NCBI RefSeq assembly: GCF_036577625.1
Contig: NZ_JARBDC010000033.1
Coordinates: 1-64,000, forward strand
Source: Paenibacillus_AB sp036577625
Lineage (GTDB): Bacteria; Bacillota; Bacilli; Paenibacillales; NBRC-103111
Direction: 5' to 3'
DNA: 64,000 nucleotides
Part shown: in pieces, positions 7,441-16,493 of the stretch
How the letters are laid out: each line of letters opens with the position of its first letter
Numbering within the stretch: position 1 is the first letter of the stretch
Translations under genes and position numbers: made by a program
Notes under the pieces: model-generated
The model's database searches: none
Told to the model about the DNA's origin: nothing
Seen by the model: only the letters and a program-made list of their open reading frames with translations

Positions 7441-7847
7441 TCGTTAGCATGTATAACTTCGCTAAAGCGCTAAAGCGAAGGGCGAAATTGTTTACCGTAG
7501 ACGGTGCCCGTAGCCGTGCCCCATGGTCCAATGCAGGGGACCTCTCTTTCTTTCGCTTCTCTGCAAAAGTCCATCATATACGGTATCCGCGGCATCCGGG
7601 CGAATCCGGGTTCGATGGCTAACGAACTTTACGATGCTTATCGGCGGAAAAAACGGTCGTTTTTCAGGCTAACGAATCCGGACATCGCTATCCAGCCCAA
7701 AATGGAAGAAAACGATCCGATTTGCCGGCAATAGCGATACGGGAGTTCGTAAGCCAATCAACCCCCCCGCATTCGGCTCCGATAACGATCGCTCGTAGGC
7801 CGTCGATTAATTGTGGATGGTTTCCGTTCATGCTCCTCATTTGCCTC

Positions 7848-7900
7848 CAAATCGATTTTTTTTGAGATTGTAAACTGACGCATTCAAAAAAATCGATTTG
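7848..7900. repeat. Near-perfect 17-18 bp inverted repeat
   Basis: CAAATCGATTTTTTTTGA (7848-7865) mirrors TCAAAAAAATCGATTTG (7884-7900) with one extra T, around an 18-bp spacer. AT-rich arms without GC make it a weak terminator. It could be a remnant of a small mobile element or a strong cruciform. Confidence 0.65.
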
Positions 7901-8185
7901 AAGGGCGATAAGGATGGGGGGATTGATCTGTCCACATTAAATCGACAGGCTTACTCGGTTCGTTAACCGCAAGTCCGAAAACCGAAAAAGCGAAGTCGAA
8001 AGCGGCACGCGGAAGCTTGGAGGGATTAGAGCGGAGCGTTTATGGGCCCCCCTGAGGTCGCGTTATTGCCCTACAATCGATTCGCGACAACGCGGCTTCA
8101 CCGGCGGTTGGAGCCTGAACCCCATTCCCTCCCGACGCGCAAACGTAACGTCTTTTTCTCAGCGATATTTTTAAAGCACCATATA

Positions 8186-8197
8186 GAACAAACGTTC
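8186..8197. promoter_or_regulatory. Candidate LexA (SOS) box upstream of the sigma gene
   Basis: GAACAAACGTTC fits the Bacillus core GAAC-RNRY-GTTC exactly; the two outer bases do not match. It lies about 140 bp before the GTG start of the sigma-like gene. LexA binding is inferred. Confidence 0.5.
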
Positions 8198-8338
8198 GCT
8201 TTATGGTACGATCATGGATAAACGCAAAAATTTTTTTCGAAAATCGCCGCAAACCGATAAGATTTCGCCCTTCTCAAGACAATTAAGTAATGAGGGGATA
8301 AAAACGCGTGATAACCGCGTGATAGAGGGGGGAGAGCG

Positions 8339-9202
8339 GTGGACTTTAACCGACTGCTGGAAAGCATCGGCCAATGCCGGCTCGACGACGAGTCGGTGGC
8401 GCATTTTCGAAAAAATTGGCTGCCGGGAGTAGTCAAGCATTTGGCGGAGCGGGAGGCGTACCGGCAGCGGCGCAGCCTGCATCCGGACGACTGCGACGAA
8501 ATCGCCGGACATGCGTTCGAAATCGCGCTGCAAAAAGGCAATCCGGCCAAGGGAGGGAAAGCGTTCCGGGCCTGGATCTGCCAGGTGATCGTCTATGTGA
8601 CCCGAAACCAGCTGCGCCGGAAGCATCCGATTCCGACCGATTTCGTTACGGTCGAAAGCTTGTTGGACGCGATGGCGTCGGATGACCGCGGCGAGCTGAC
8701 CGACGAGCAGATCGAAAAAATCGAACAGGCGGTGCATGCTCTTCCGCATAATCAGCAGCTCGCGATCATACTGAGATATTGGGGCGGTTATTCGTCGAAG
8801 GAAGTCGCGCGGCGGCTCGCCTGCAGCGGCAACCAGGTCGACCAATGGCTGCATAAGGCGAGAAAAACGCTCGCGAAGACGCTGGCGCCGCATTTTCCCG
8901 AATACGGCCCGCCGGAGCGGGCGAGCGGAGGCGAAACGGCGAACGGCTCGCCGGCCGACACACCGCTGCTGAAGGAGGCGCCGTCCGCGTACGGATATAT
9001 CGCAAGGCCGGTGCCGACGCGGTTATTGGAAGAATTCGAGCCCGATCCCGCGCTGCTGCGGCGATTTGCATACGAAGACACGCTGGCGGAAGCCGCGTGC
9101 GGCAAAGCGGGGCCGGCTTGCGGGGTGCGGAGGACGGGGGAAGCCCTCCCGACATCGCCGCGGTCGACCCGAATACAACAATCGGACGAAGGGACGGAAT
9201 AA
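8339..9202 (+). CDS. ECF-like RNA polymerase sigma-70 family protein with long C-terminal tail
   Basis: The 287-residue product has a sigma region 2-like segment (about 40-100, AWICQVIVYVTRNQLRRKHP) and a region 4-like helix-turn-helix (about 130-185, ALPHNQQLAIILRYWGGYSSKEVARRL...GNQVDQWLHKARKTL). About 100 residues of low-similarity tail follow, which ordinary ECF factors lack. The start is GTG 8339, preceded by GAGGGGGGAG. No anti-sigma gene adjoins it. A small gene lies 2 bp downstream, and a LexA-like box sits upstream. It could be a true sigma factor or a sigma-like DNA-binding regulator. The promoter it would recognise is unknown. Confidence 0.75.
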   Translation: MDFNRLLESIGQCRLDDESVAHFRKNWLPGVVKHLAEREAYRQRRSLHPDDCDEIAGHAFEIALQKGNPAKGGKAFRAWICQVIVYVTRNQLRRKHPIPTDFVTVESLLDAMASDDRGELTDEQIEKIEQAVHALPHNQQLAIILRYWGGYSSKEVARRLACSGNQVDQWLHKARKTLAKTLAPHFPEYGPPERASGGETANGSPADTPLLKEAPSAYGYIARPVPTRLLEEFEPDPALLRRFAYEDTLAEAACGKAGPACGVRRTGEALPTSPRSTRIQQSDEGTE

Positions 9203-9204
9203 GC

Positions 9205-9384
9205 ATGTTCGCCGTATACTACGACAACAAACGGCTGACGAAGCCGGGCACCGAATACGAAGCGCGAATGGACTTGCTGCGCCTGCAGGCGATGTTTTTG
9301 AATCTGGAAGTGCGGGAATGCCGCAAGTCGGCGGCGGGCCTATGGCCGCTGACGAAGGGGGCGAAGACGGGGAAGTCCCGGTAA
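9205..9384 (+). CDS. Small uncharacterised protein downstream of the sigma gene
   Basis: The 59-residue product starts MFAVYYDNKRLTKPGTEYEA, two bases after the sigma gene stop, so the two are probably co-transcribed and coupled. GGACGGAATAAGC precedes the ATG. It is hydrophilic, with no signal peptide or membrane helix, and a basic tail ending TKGAKTGKSR. No family is recognised. Being tied to the sigma gene, it might modulate that protein, but nothing in the sequence shows this. Confidence 0.6.
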   Translation: MFAVYYDNKRLTKPGTEYEARMDLLRLQAMFLNLEVRECRKSAAGLWPLTKGAKTGKSR

Positions 9385-9439
9385 CGCGCTATTTGCGCGG
9401 ACGGGGACAGGCCCGGGATCGAGGAGGCATGCGCTCGTC

Positions 9440-10264
9440 TCATACCCGGTTCGCTTTGCGGTATTTGGCCGGGGTTACGTTCATATGCTTCAAAAAAATG
9501 CGGTTCAAGTAGTATCCGTTTTGGTAGCCGATGCTTTCGGATATTTGCTCCAGCGTCAAATTCGTGTCGAGCAGCAGCCGCTTCGCTTTTTCCAGCCGGA
9601 TCGACGTCAAATAGTGGATCGGCGTTACGCCGAATTCGGACTTGAACTTTTGGGTGAGGCGCGCCGGGCTAAGCTCGAGCGAAGCGGCGATCTGCTTCAG
9701 GTCGATCGTCTGGAACGCGTGCTTGCGGATGAGGGCGGACGCTTTGGACATGACCGGGTCCGGACTGTTCGGTTCGGACCGGCTTTGCGCCCACGGTTCT
9801 TCGCCGGATTCGGCGCAGTACAGCAGCCATATGTCCTGCGCGTAATGATTGTGGAGCTGGAGCTTGCGTTTATGGTCGAGCGACTCCGCTTTTTTCATCA
9901 TCGCATAGTTGGCGGCCAGGCGGCTCGTGTTTTTGATGCTGATTTTGCCGGTCACATATTCGCGTCCTTCCGCGGGCTCGATCCGGTTGCCGTCCCGGTC
10001 GTGCCAAAACAGGCGCAGCGCGTAAAAGGAAAGCGGCGTCACGACGACACGGCGAAACGGCGTCCGCGGCGGGCAGACGATCCAATCGCCGAATGCGGCG
10101 GTTCCCGATTCCCCTTCGATTTCGTAGTAGAACGAACCGTCTTCGACGGCGAAAACCATCCATTCCTCGTAGCTGTCTTCGTAATATTGGAACTTCTGCT
10201 TGCTTTTCCAGAAGATCGTATGATTCAGCTGCGGCACGCAGTCGCTCAGCGGGCAAGGGTTCAT
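9440..10264 (-). CDS. AraC family transcriptional regulator
   Basis: This is a 274-residue regulator. The N-terminal half is a cupin-like sensor (EEWMVFAVEDGSFYYEIEGE, then GDWIVCPPRTPFRR). The C-terminal ~100 residues are two AraC helix-turn-helix motifs (IDLKQIAASLELSPARLTQKF, and TLEQISESIGYQNGYYLNRI ending HMNVTPAKYRK). The start chosen, 10264, has GGAGGGACCGCC before it; an in-frame start 69 bp upstream lacks such a site. It is divergent from a sugar-binding lipoprotein gene 246 bp away, so it probably controls that gene, with a sugar or glycoside as effector. The effector is unknown. Confidence 0.9.
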   Translation of the reverse strand: MNPCPLSDCVPQLNHTIFWKSKQKFQYYEDSYEEWMVFAVEDGSFYYEIEGESGTAAFGDWIVCPPRTPFRRVVVTPLSFYALRLFWHDRDGNRIEPAEGREYVTGKISIKNTSRLAANYAMMKKAESLDHKRKLQLHNHYAQDIWLLYCAESGEEPWAQSRSEPNSPDPVMSKASALIRKHAFQTIDLKQIAASLELSPARLTQKFKSEFGVTPIHYLTSIRLEKAKRLLLDTNLTLEQISESIGYQNGYYLNRIFLKHMNVTPAKYRKANRV

Positions 10265-10409
10265 GGCGGTCCCTCCGGCTTGGTCGAACATTCCGATTAA
10301 ATTTTGTATACATTTTATATTAAGAATCGGCATTTTAAAAGTATCCCGTTTCCTTTAGGATGAAAATACTTATAGTTTGTCGATGCCGGAGCCGGGCGCG
10401 GCCGGGAAA

Positions 10410-10424
10410 ATGAAAGCGGTTACC
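10410..10424. promoter_or_regulatory. Catabolite (cre)-like or LacI-type operator
   Basis: ATGAAAGCGGTTACC matches the cre form WTGNAARCGNWWWCA in 14 of 15 positions. It lies about 87 bp before the solute-binding protein start, in the divergent intergenic region. CcpA or a LacI-family protein could bind. Confidence 0.6.
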
Positions 10425-10510
10425 CGAAAGGGGAGCCTGCAGACCGCCGTCTTGCGCGGAACATGTGCGGCTGGCGAATCCTATACGATTCCGAGGGGGA
10501 GCGATTACTC

Positions 10511-11821
10511 ATGAGAACGAAAATCATGTATGCGCTGATCGCAATCGGCGCCGTCGTGGCGGCGGCGGGCTGCGGGAAAACGGCGTCCGACGGCGGCGGG
10601 TCGCCGGAGGGCGGCGCTGCGCCGGCCAAAGCCGAGCCGGTGACGCTGCAAATCGCCAGCCAGGGCGCCGGCACGGTGCTGGACGAAGATTTTCAAAAGG
10701 TCGTCGGGCCGTTTCTGGCCAAAAAATACCCGCACATTACGCTGCAGTACAACCCGGAGGTCGGCACCACCACGCTCGATGCGCTGATGACCGCGGGAAC
10801 GGTGCCGGATATCATATTGACGTTCAACGGCAATTTGGCGGCGCTGAAGGACAAAGATTTGATTTCCGACATGACCCCGCTGCTGCAAACGCAGCGCGTC
10901 GACTTGAACCGCTTCGAGACGGGCTACATCACCGACGTGCGGAACGCCTCGCCGAACGGGGAGCTGTACGGTCTGCCGATCAACGTTCAATACCATGCGA
11001 TGTATTACAACAAGGACATTTTCGATAAATTCGGAGCGCCTTACCCGACCGACGGGATGAACTGGGACCAGCTGATCGATTTGGCCAAAAAAGTAACGCG
11101 GACGGAAGGCGCGACCCAATACCGGGGACTCGATCCGGGCAACTTGATCGTCTGGATGTCGCAGCCGCTTTCGGTCGCCGCGATCGATCCGAAGACGGAC
11201 AAGGCGACGACCGACGACGACCGGTGGAGAAGGGCGTTCCAGATCGGCAAGGCGATTTACGACATCCCGGGCAACGGAATCGTCGGAGCTTCCCCCAAGG
11301 ACCAGTTTATGAAGACGAAGACGCTCGCCATCCTGCTCGACCTGAACATTTTGACCCAGCTGTCCGCCGCCCAGAAGGACGGGTTGAACTGGGACGTGGC
11401 GCAGTATCCGAGCTATCCGGAAAAGCCGAATACGTACGGAAACGCGAGCGTGTACGTCTTGTCGGCGAGCAAGCCGGGCAAGCATCGCGAGGAGGCGGCG
11501 AAAGTCATCGATCTGATCGCTTCCGAAGAAGTGCAAATGGCGCTGTCGCGAATCGGCAGACTGTCGCCGCTGAAAAGCGCGGACATCAAAAAAGCGCTCG
11601 GAGCCGACAATCCGGCGCTCAAGGACAAACATTTGCCGAGCATTTTCAAAAGCTCCCCCGTGCCGTATCCGAACGCTTCGACCTACCGGAGCAAGGCGGA
11701 ATCGATTTTGAACGGCAAGTTCAGGGAATACGTGAACGGCACGATGGACGTCAACACCGCCCTGAAGCAGGCGGGGGAAGAAATCGACAAAATGGTCGCG
11801 ACGGAAAAAGGCGGCAAATAA
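10511..11821 (+). CDS. Extracellular solute-binding lipoprotein (sugar ABC transporter type)
   Basis: This is a 436-residue family 1 solute-binding protein. The N-terminus (MRTKIMYALIAIGAVVAAAGC) is a lipoprotein signal with Cys21 as the lipidated residue. A small Gly/Ala-rich linker follows, then the two-lobe binding fold, with YHAMYYNKDIFDKFGAPYP and the C-terminal MALSRIGRLSPLKSADIKK pattern. The ATG at 10511 follows GAGGGGGAGCG; the frame is open upstream without such a site. No ABC permease or ATPase gene lies beside it, so it must use transporter parts encoded elsewhere or act as a sensor. The neighbours (AraC regulator, rhamnosidase) suggest a rhamnose-containing glycoside as ligand. 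Confidence 0.9.
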   Translation: MRTKIMYALIAIGAVVAAAGCGKTASDGGGSPEGGAAPAKAEPVTLQIASQGAGTVLDEDFQKVVGPFLAKKYPHITLQYNPEVGTTTLDALMTAGTVPDIILTFNGNLAALKDKDLISDMTPLLQTQRVDLNRFETGYITDVRNASPNGELYGLPINVQYHAMYYNKDIFDKFGAPYPTDGMNWDQLIDLAKKVTRTEGATQYRGLDPGNLIVWMSQPLSVAAIDPKTDKATTDDDRWRRAFQIGKAIYDIPGNGIVGASPKDQFMKTKTLAILLDLNILTQLSAAQKDGLNWDVAQYPSYPEKPNTYGNASVYVLSASKPGKHREEAAKVIDLIASEEVQMALSRIGRLSPLKSADIKKALGADNPALKDKHLPSIFKSSPVPYPNASTYRSKAESILNGKFREYVNGTMDVNTALKQAGEEIDKMVATEKGGK

Positions 11822-11860
11822 TCGCCTCCGATGCCATATTGCGTCTTGGCGAATAACGGA

Positions 11861-11893
11861 AAGAACCCGGCGCTTGCGAAGCGCCGGGTTCTT
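11861..11893. terminator. Bidirectional terminator between convergent genes
   Basis: AAGAACCCGGCGCTT (11861-11875) pairs perfectly with AAGCGCCGGGTTCTT (11879-11893) around GCG. It sits between the solute-binding protein gene and the convergent rhamnosidase gene, with Ts on both strands. Confidence 0.9.
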
Positions 11894-11938
11894 TGCGCGG
11901 CAAGGCAAGACAAGGCATGCCGGCCGGTCGTCGGAGCA

Positions 11939-14128
11939 TCACCGGATTACGTCGACGCCGTCCGGCACGTCAAGCTCGGCATGCCCGTCCTCGTACCGGA
12001 AGCGGATCGTTCCGCTCTTCACCCGGAACGTCAGCTCGACCTTCGCGAGGGTGTCCGGCATGCGCGGCGAGAACGCCACCTTACTCCATCCCGGAGCGGC
12101 AGGCTTAATGCCGGCGATTTCCTCGATAAACAGCGGAATCGGGGAGCTCGCCCAGGCGTGGCACAAGCTGGTGTTCCATTTTAACCGCTTCGCCCATACT
12201 TCGAAGCACGTCGTCGCCCCTTCCTTCACCATCGTGCTCCACGAATGGAGCCGCTCCGAACGGATCAGCCCGTAGACGAGTCCGCGCTCGCCCGCTTCGG
12301 CCAGCGCCTTCAGCACGAAATACGCCATGTAAACGCCGCAGCTCAGTCCCTTCTGGCGGATAAGCGCTACGATCGCTTCGCGTTCGGCCGGCTCCGCCAG
12401 CCCGAACAGAAGCGGGAGCGCGTTGGCGTGCAGCGAGGCGTGGTCCGACCGCTCGGCGTCGACGAACCGGTTCGTCGACGGGTCAAGGAACGCCCGCCGG
12501 AACGATTGCTTGAAGCTTGCCAAATCGCAGGCCGGATCGTCCGGCAGTCCGAGCAGACGGCGGATCGCGCAAACGTCGCGCATGGCGCCGTAATAAAAGG
12601 CGTTCAGGACGTTATGGACGCCGTCCTGAATCGGGAGCTGCAGCCGGAAATCGTAATCGTCCCGCATGTTGACCGGCCAGTCGACGAGGTTCGGCTTGTC
12701 CGCGACGGCGATCAAGCCGTCCTCCCGCCGGAACGCGGCGAAGTGGGCCAGCATGCGCTCGGCGACCGGCAGCATGTCGCGCACGAACGGCTCGTCGCCG
12801 GACTGCCGGTAATATTCGAGCAGCTGCATCGGGTATTGGAGCGAATAGTCGGCGAATTCCTGCATGTAATGTCCGGGCGCGACGGCCATCAGGCCGGGAC
12901 AAGTCCGTTCGGCCAGCAGGGCGAAATCGAGCAACGCTTTCCGGTACAGGCGCAAATCGCCGGACACGTACGCGTGGGCGTGGGCGATGATCGTATTGTC
13001 GCCCAAATATTGGCCTTTTTCCCGGGACGGGCAGTCGACGTAGTTTTCCTGCGAGCCGTATTTGACTCCGTTTTTGCATATCGTCCAAATGGCGTTCAGC
13101 ATCGGATCGGAGCTTTCGAACCGGAGCGCCGCCTCGTCGAGCGGGTAATGGCGGACGACGGCCGCGAAGCTGTCCTCGTGCGCGCGAACGCCGGGGGAGG
13201 GCAGCACCTCCACGTAGCGGAACGCTTTGTAGTCGAAAAAGTCCAGCTCGTCCCGCTCGGCGCCGGACAGCGTCCACGTTTCCCGGTAGTTGCAGTTGCA
13301 GCGCATGTCCCAGCGGACGCGTCCGTCGTCCCGCAGCTCCTCCCCGCAGCGGATTTCGACCGTTTGCCCGGGCCGGCCCTGAGCCGTCATGCGGAATTGG
13401 CCGGTCCGCTCTTCTCCAAAGTCGAGCAGGTAGCCGTCCTCGGCGGCCAGCCGCATGACGCGCGTCGGCTTTACTTCGTATACGGCGACGGGCGGAGTCG
13501 GCTGAAGAAACAGCCGGCGATCGTCGCCCGCAAGCTCGGCCGGCCGGCTCCACGCCGAGTCGTCGTAGTCCGGCTCCCGCCATCCGGTCCGCTTCAGCCG
13601 GTTGTCGATATGCTCCAAATATTGCGTATCGTATCCGATCACGCCGCCGCTCGCATATTCGCGGGCGCGCTCGATTTTCCACGCCGCGTCGGTGACGAGA
13701 GCGGGACGGCCGTCGACAAGCAGCTCGGCGATCAGCCCTTGACGGTAATCGCCGCTGTTGAACGCGCGGTTGACGAGCCCCTGGTAATAGACGTGAACCG
13801 CGATCGCGTTCGCTCCCCGCCGCAGAAACGGGGCGACGTCGTACCGGTTGTAAAAATAATGGTAATAATTCCCTTGCGCGGGACCTTGACCGACGAATCG
13901 TCCGTTGACGTAAAGCTTGTAGCAATCGTCGGCGGTAATGTCGAGCAGCGCTTCGCCGGGAGCTTCGTTCAGCTCGAACGTTCGGCGGGCGAGCATATGC
14001 ATGTTTTTCAGGTCGTCCCGGTGCGGCGGGCTGCGGTCCGGCTCCAGCTGTTTGCGGTACAAATCGATCGGCTGCAGGCCGGCGAACGCCGCGTCCATGA
14101 TCCATCGCGCGTGCCATTGTTTATCCAT
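11939..14128 (-). CDS. Family 78 alpha-L-rhamnosidase
   Basis: The 729-residue product has no signal peptide and is probably cytoplasmic. The N-terminal ~200 residues are the jelly-roll binding domain seen before GH78 catalytic barrels (LDITADDCYKLYVNGRFVGQ and the following AIAVHVYYQGL). The (alpha/alpha)6 barrel carries DCPSREKGQYLGD at 365-377. In GH78 enzymes Asp, Glu and Asp at this spacing hold the substrate and act as general acid; here they would be D365, E370 and D377. It should release terminal rhamnose from imported oligosaccharides or glycosides. It is convergent with the solute-binding gene, and a response regulator gene faces away 295 bp upstream. GAAAGGAGAAG precedes the ATG. 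Confidence 0.9.
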   Translation of the reverse strand: MDKQWHARWIMDAAFAGLQPIDLYRKQLEPDRSPPHRDDLKNMHMLARRTFELNEAPGEALLDITADDCYKLYVNGRFVGQGPAQGNYYHYFYNRYDVAPFLRRGANAIAVHVYYQGLVNRAFNSGDYRQGLIAELLVDGRPALVTDAAWKIERAREYASGGVIGYDTQYLEHIDNRLKRTGWREPDYDDSAWSRPAELAGDDRRLFLQPTPPVAVYEVKPTRVMRLAAEDGYLLDFGEERTGQFRMTAQGRPGQTVEIRCGEELRDDGRVRWDMRCNCNYRETWTLSGAERDELDFFDYKAFRYVEVLPSPGVRAHEDSFAAVVRHYPLDEAALRFESSDPMLNAIWTICKNGVKYGSQENYVDCPSREKGQYLGDNTIIAHAHAYVSGDLRLYRKALLDFALLAERTCPGLMAVAPGHYMQEFADYSLQYPMQLLEYYRQSGDEPFVRDMLPVAERMLAHFAAFRREDGLIAVADKPNLVDWPVNMRDDYDFRLQLPIQDGVHNVLNAFYYGAMRDVCAIRRLLGLPDDPACDLASFKQSFRRAFLDPSTNRFVDAERSDHASLHANALPLLFGLAEPAEREAIVALIRQKGLSCGVYMAYFVLKALAEAGERGLVYGLIRSERLHSWSTMVKEGATTCFEVWAKRLKWNTSLCHAWASSPIPLFIEEIAGIKPAAPGWSKVAFSPRMPDTLAKVELTFRVKSGTIRFRYEDGHAELDVPDGVDVIR

Positions 14129-14423
14129 GTGCGTTCTTCTCCTTTCGCGCGTTCGTCGCGACCATTATAAGGCAGGAGCGCGCCGAAAAACTTGGACGAT
14201 TTGCCGGAAAACCGGGAGGAATCGACGATATGGAACATTCGCGCGAAGTCGGCCCGGGGCGCCGAGCCGGATTCGGCCGTCCCCGTTTCCAAGTCCGGCT
14301 GCTTGCTCCGAAGGAAATTCGGGCCGGACGTCGAATCGTTTACTCGGGAGCGTCCGACTTTTATGGATATGGCGGGTCTGAACGATATGGGTATGATATG
14401 GATATAAAGAGATGAGGTGCCGC

Positions 14424-16058
14424 ATGTACAAACTGTTTATCGTCGACGGCAATCCGCGCGACGGCGGAGAAGTGGCCGGGATGCTCGATTGGAACGCGAT
14501 GGGGCTTCAGGTCGCGGGCATATTCGCGAACGGATTGGAAGCGCTTCAAGAGGCGGAGCGGTCGCGCCCGGACGTCGTGCTGACCGATGTGCGGATGCCG
14601 GACATGGACGGTTTCGAGCTTGGTCGGAGCATGCAGGAGCGGTATCCGGGCGTGAAGCTCATTTTCATGAGCGGCGGCGACGCGTTCGCGTCCGCCGGAG
14701 CCGCGCCGCGGCCGGAAGCGGAGCGCTTCGTGCAGAAGCCGGTCCGCCGAGCCGAGCTGCGGGAGGCGATCGCGAAGGCGGCGGAAAAGCTGGAGCGGGA
14801 GCGGAACGCCGCGCGGGAGCGCGACGAATGGCGCGAGCATATCAAACGTTCGCTGCCGGAGCGCCAAGACCGGTTCGTCCGCGATCTGCTGCTCGGCACG
14901 CTCGACGGCACGGGCGGCGAGCCGCTGCGCAAATGGATGGAACTGCTCGAAATCGGTTTGCCCGCGGACGGCCGTTACCGGGTCATGCTGCTGCGGACGG
15001 CCGCAGGCGGCTCCGGCGAAGCGGATATTCCCGATGACTTCCGGATCATGCGCCATATGGAAGCCGGGTTGGCGGCACGTCCGCAGCCGCCCGGCGTATA
15101 TGCGCGCCTCGTTCCGATGTCGGAACGGCGGCTCGCTCTGATCGTCGGCTGCGATTCGGGAATTCGGGAGGGCGAGCGGCCGCTCGACTGGGTGCTGCAG
15201 GCCGAGGAACGGATGGACGAATCGCTGCAGCATGCGCTGTCGATCGGCATAAGCGGGCAAGGCCGGCTTGACGATTTGCCGAAGCTGTACGCCCAGGCGG
15301 CTCGGGCGCTCGCGGGAAACGTATACAGCGACCGGACGCCGCGCGTGTTGTTTTACGAAGAAGCGGTCGAGTTCGGCGACGTCGCGTCGGGCGTCGCCTC
15401 CGATCCGGACGGATGGCTGCAAGATATGCGCGAGCTGCTGTTTTCCGAGAAAGCTCCGGACGTGCAGCCGCATATCGACCGGTATTTGAACGGATTCGAG
15501 ACGGCAGCGACGGACGGAGGAGCGAAGACGCTGCTTCTGCAGCTGTCGGGCGCGCTGCAGCGCATGTACGTCGAAGCGGGCGTATCGGCGAGCGGCTTGC
15601 TCATTCTGTTTCTCAGCTTGTGGAACAAGCTGGAGGCGGCGCCCGGCCAGACGGACGTTCGCCCGGCGATCTGGCAAATGTTCGCGCTCGCGCGCCGGCA
15701 GCTCGTCGACGAGCGTCGCCCTTATTACGACCAGGTTGCGAAAGATATAAAGCGGATCGTCATGAAACGGTACATGGAGCCGATTACGGTCCGGCAAATC
15801 GCCGACGAATTGCAGCTGAGCCTGCGTCACGCGAACGACGTGTTCCAAAATAAAACCGGACGCAAACTATTCGATTATTTGACCGAATACCGGATGGAAA
15901 TGGCAAAGTCGCTTCTGCGCGAGGCGGGCGGCGACATCGGTTCGGTCGCGCGGCAGGTCGGCTTTGCCGACGAATCGCATTTTTGCCTCGTTTTCAAAAA
16001 ATATGCCGGGCTGACCCCCTCGGCCTACAGAAGCCGGTCGGAAACGGCGGAATCGTGA
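14424..16058 (+). CDS. Response regulator with AraC-type output domain (YesN-like)
   Basis: The 544-residue protein has an N-terminal receiver (residues 1-120; phosphoacceptor D55 in LTDVRMPDMDGF, conserved Ser in FMSGG and Lys in QKPV). A middle region of about 280 residues follows, then a C-terminal AraC HTH pair (PITVRQIADELQLSLRHANDVF, then GDIGSVARQVGFADESHF). The usual second acidic residue after the first beta strand is changed (IVDGNP instead of IVDDEP), so the magnesium site is weakened. AGATGAGGTG precedes the start. No YesM-like kinase gene is nearby, though such proteins normally pair with one. It likely controls the adjacent rhamnosidase or the glycohydrolase-family gene. Confidence 0.88.
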   Translation: MYKLFIVDGNPRDGGEVAGMLDWNAMGLQVAGIFANGLEALQEAERSRPDVVLTDVRMPDMDGFELGRSMQERYPGVKLIFMSGGDAFASAGAAPRPEAERFVQKPVRRAELREAIAKAAEKLERERNAARERDEWREHIKRSLPERQDRFVRDLLLGTLDGTGGEPLRKWMELLEIGLPADGRYRVMLLRTAAGGSGEADIPDDFRIMRHMEAGLAARPQPPGVYARLVPMSERRLALIVGCDSGIREGERPLDWVLQAEERMDESLQHALSIGISGQGRLDDLPKLYAQAARALAGNVYSDRTPRVLFYEEAVEFGDVASGVASDPDGWLQDMRELLFSEKAPDVQPHIDRYLNGFETAATDGGAKTLLLQLSGALQRMYVEAGVSASGLLILFLSLWNKLEAAPGQTDVRPAIWQMFALARRQLVDERRPYYDQVAKDIKRIVMKRYMEPITVRQIADELQLSLRHANDVFQNKTGRKLFDYLTEYRMEMAKSLLREAGGDIGSVARQVGFADESHFCLVFKKYAGLTPSAYRSRSETAES

Positions 16059-16493
16059 AGGTCGGGCGGACATTGATCGGGCAGACGGAAACCGTTCGGA
16101 TACCGGATCCGATCGTTGGAAGCGCTTTAATTCGGCTTCGTCGCATAAGCCGACCTGGACGATTTTAAGATCGCAAGCTCGAATCCGGACAAACAATGGG
16201 CCGGCCTCGCCATGGCGCAGGCGCGCGGGCGGATCCCGCGTCCCTCGTACGGCGTCCAGCCCGGACCGTCTCCCGCCCGCAGGCGTTTTCCGGCGGCAGA
16301 CGGGGCTCCGTTCGCCGGTTCGGGCGATCGCCGGGAGGCCGGTACGCGGAACGCTTCCGTCGGATGCGTTCCCGCGATGTTTTTTCGCGCCGAAATCTTA
16401 ACGCAGTGCATGGTTCGCCTCGTTCCGCGTTTCTATAATGAACGGTGATGGGAATCGTACCGTTTCCCGATAACGTTTGCAGGAGGGCTCGGC
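16059..16493. other. 435-bp intergenic region with a LacI-type operator
   Basis: No gene is seen. A cre/LacI-like site lies at 16117-16130. A TATAAT at 16434-16439 could be a -10, but the matching -35 (TGGTTC at 16411) is poor. The region lies between the response regulator and the ADP-ribosylglycohydrolase-family gene. Confidence 0.6.
16117..16130. promoter_or_regulatory. LacI/CcpA-type operator
   Basis: TGGAAGCGCTTTAA is a near-palindrome around AGCGCT, similar to the sites at 18800-18813 and 10410-10424. It lies about 365 bp ahead of the glycohydrolase-family gene. Confidence 0.5.

Larger units (their letters stand above)
6904..8338. other. 1.4-kb intergenic region with repeats and an orphan terminator
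   Basis: No supported gene is seen. Open frames here lack Shine-Dalgarno sites and follow the repeats. In order it holds degenerate tandem repeats (6915-7100), small CGGGA...TCCCG hairpins, an 11-bp inverted repeat (7239-7249 and 7285-7295), the second dispersed repeat copy (7283-7385), a terminator (7414-7440), a motif shared with 727-763 (7460-7496), a long inverted repeat (7848-7900), and a LexA-like site (8186-8197) ahead of the sigma gene. Confidence 0.7.

Noticed and set aside
12245..14170. Long plus-strand open frame over the rhamnosidase gene
   Set aside because: It is antisense to a protein with clear GH78 motifs; Arg/Val/Gln-rich composition is typical of shadow frames in GC-rich DNA.
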